Origin: an uncultured Clostridia bacterium | GTDB taxonomy: Bacteria > Bacillota > Clostridia > Lachnospirales > Lachnospiraceae | DNA: 6,181 nt | Direction of reading: 5' to 3' | NCBI GenBank assembly: GCA_946611595.1 | Contig: CAMODY010000105.1 | Location: 1-6,181 of the forward strand | Part shown: one piece after another, positions 5,832-6,181 of the stretch | Layout of the letters: the number at the start of each line of letters is the position of its first letter | Numbering within the stretch: position 1 is the stretch's first letter | Translations under genes and position numbers: made by a program | Notes under the pieces: generated by a model | The model's database searches: none | What the model was told of the DNA's origin: nothing | The model's input: only the letters and a program-made list of their open reading frames with translations

Positions 5832-6181
5832 ATGGCAGAGATGACAACGAAAAACAAAAATATTTTCCAGAACGGAAAATGGAAAAACTATATCAACTAT
5901 GTGGTTATCATTGTCGCACTGATTCTCTTCATTATATTAAATGAGACAATTGGTTTAAAACGTGGTGACCTTAGTGCACTTTCCCGTATCGCATTCAGTA
6001 TGATCCTTGCAGTTTCCCTGAACCTTGTAGTTGGTTTCTTGGGAGAGCTGTCCTTAGGACATGCGGCGTTCATGTGTGTCGGAGCATACCTTGGATGTTT
6101 TGCGGCAAACATCATGCATGAAAATACGGCAATGCCGGATCTGGTCGTAGTTATCATTTCCATGCTGATCGCCGGAATCGT
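5832..6181 (+). CDS. livM: Branched-chain-type amino acid ABC transporter permease LivM, 5' part
   Basis: The second channel subunit begins at ATG 5832, one base after the livH stop, with AAGG (5822-5825) 6 nt before it inside livH. The visible 117 residues start MAEMTTKNKNIFQNGKWKNY, a polar cytoplasmic tail. A hydrophobic segment at about 22-39 follows, then the LivM signature NLVVGFLGELSLGHAAFMCVG (64-84), and a further membrane segment at about 104-117 runs into the window edge. LivM proteins are usually about 300-400 residues, so most of the gene lies outside. livG and livF ATPases would be expected next. Confidence 0.92.
   Translation, partial: MAEMTTKNKNIFQNGKWKNYINYVVIIVALILFIILNETIGLKRGDLSALSRIAFSMILAVSLNLVVGFLGELSLGHAAFMCVGAYLGCFAANIMHENTAMPDLVVVIISMLIAGI

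Overview
The window reads as ordinary chromosomal DNA from a low-to-mid GC Gram-positive anaerobe of the Clostridia, most likely a Lachnospiraceae-type organism. This rests on the Soj/Spo0J-type partition pair, strong AGGAG-type ribosome binding sites, a lipoprotein-type solute-binding protein, cysteine-rich proteins, and a clostridial style of gene order. The genus cannot be fixed from sequence alone.

Layout. (1) Bases 1-84 carry the first 28 codons of a small hydrophobic protein on the minus strand, with its own near-consensus promoter. It is divergent from the rest of the window. (2) From about 181, an extended -10 promoter drives parA (258-1031), followed by a 187-nt gap with two small inverted repeats, then parB (1219-2100), then serS (2104-3390), which starts 3 nt after the parB stop. 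(3) Thirty nt after serS lies a tRNA-Arg with anticodon CCU (3421-3492), bracketed by two short hairpins that both have GAAA loops. (4) A branched-chain or related amino acid ABC importer follows: a binding lipoprotein (3595-4761), the LivH-type permease (4940-5830) and the start of the LivM-type permease (5832 to the window end). The 178-nt gap between the binding protein and LivH holds two long, well-formed stem-loops.

How the parts work together. ParA and ParB form the chromosome segregation and origin-organisation system; no parS site is visible here. SerS charges tRNA-Ser and appears translationally attached to parB. The transporter genes form an operon whose ATPase genes (livG, livF) should lie just beyond the right edge. 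The hairpins between the binding protein and the permease probably set the ratio of binding protein to permease, an inference from comparable transport operons.

No wholly new system was found. The points most worth a second look are the paired livK-livH hairpins, the GNRA-loop hairpins on both sides of the tRNA, the unusual motif 3 and TxE region of the seryl-tRNA synthetase, and the divergent small membrane protein where a Firmicutes par locus often has rsmG (gidB).
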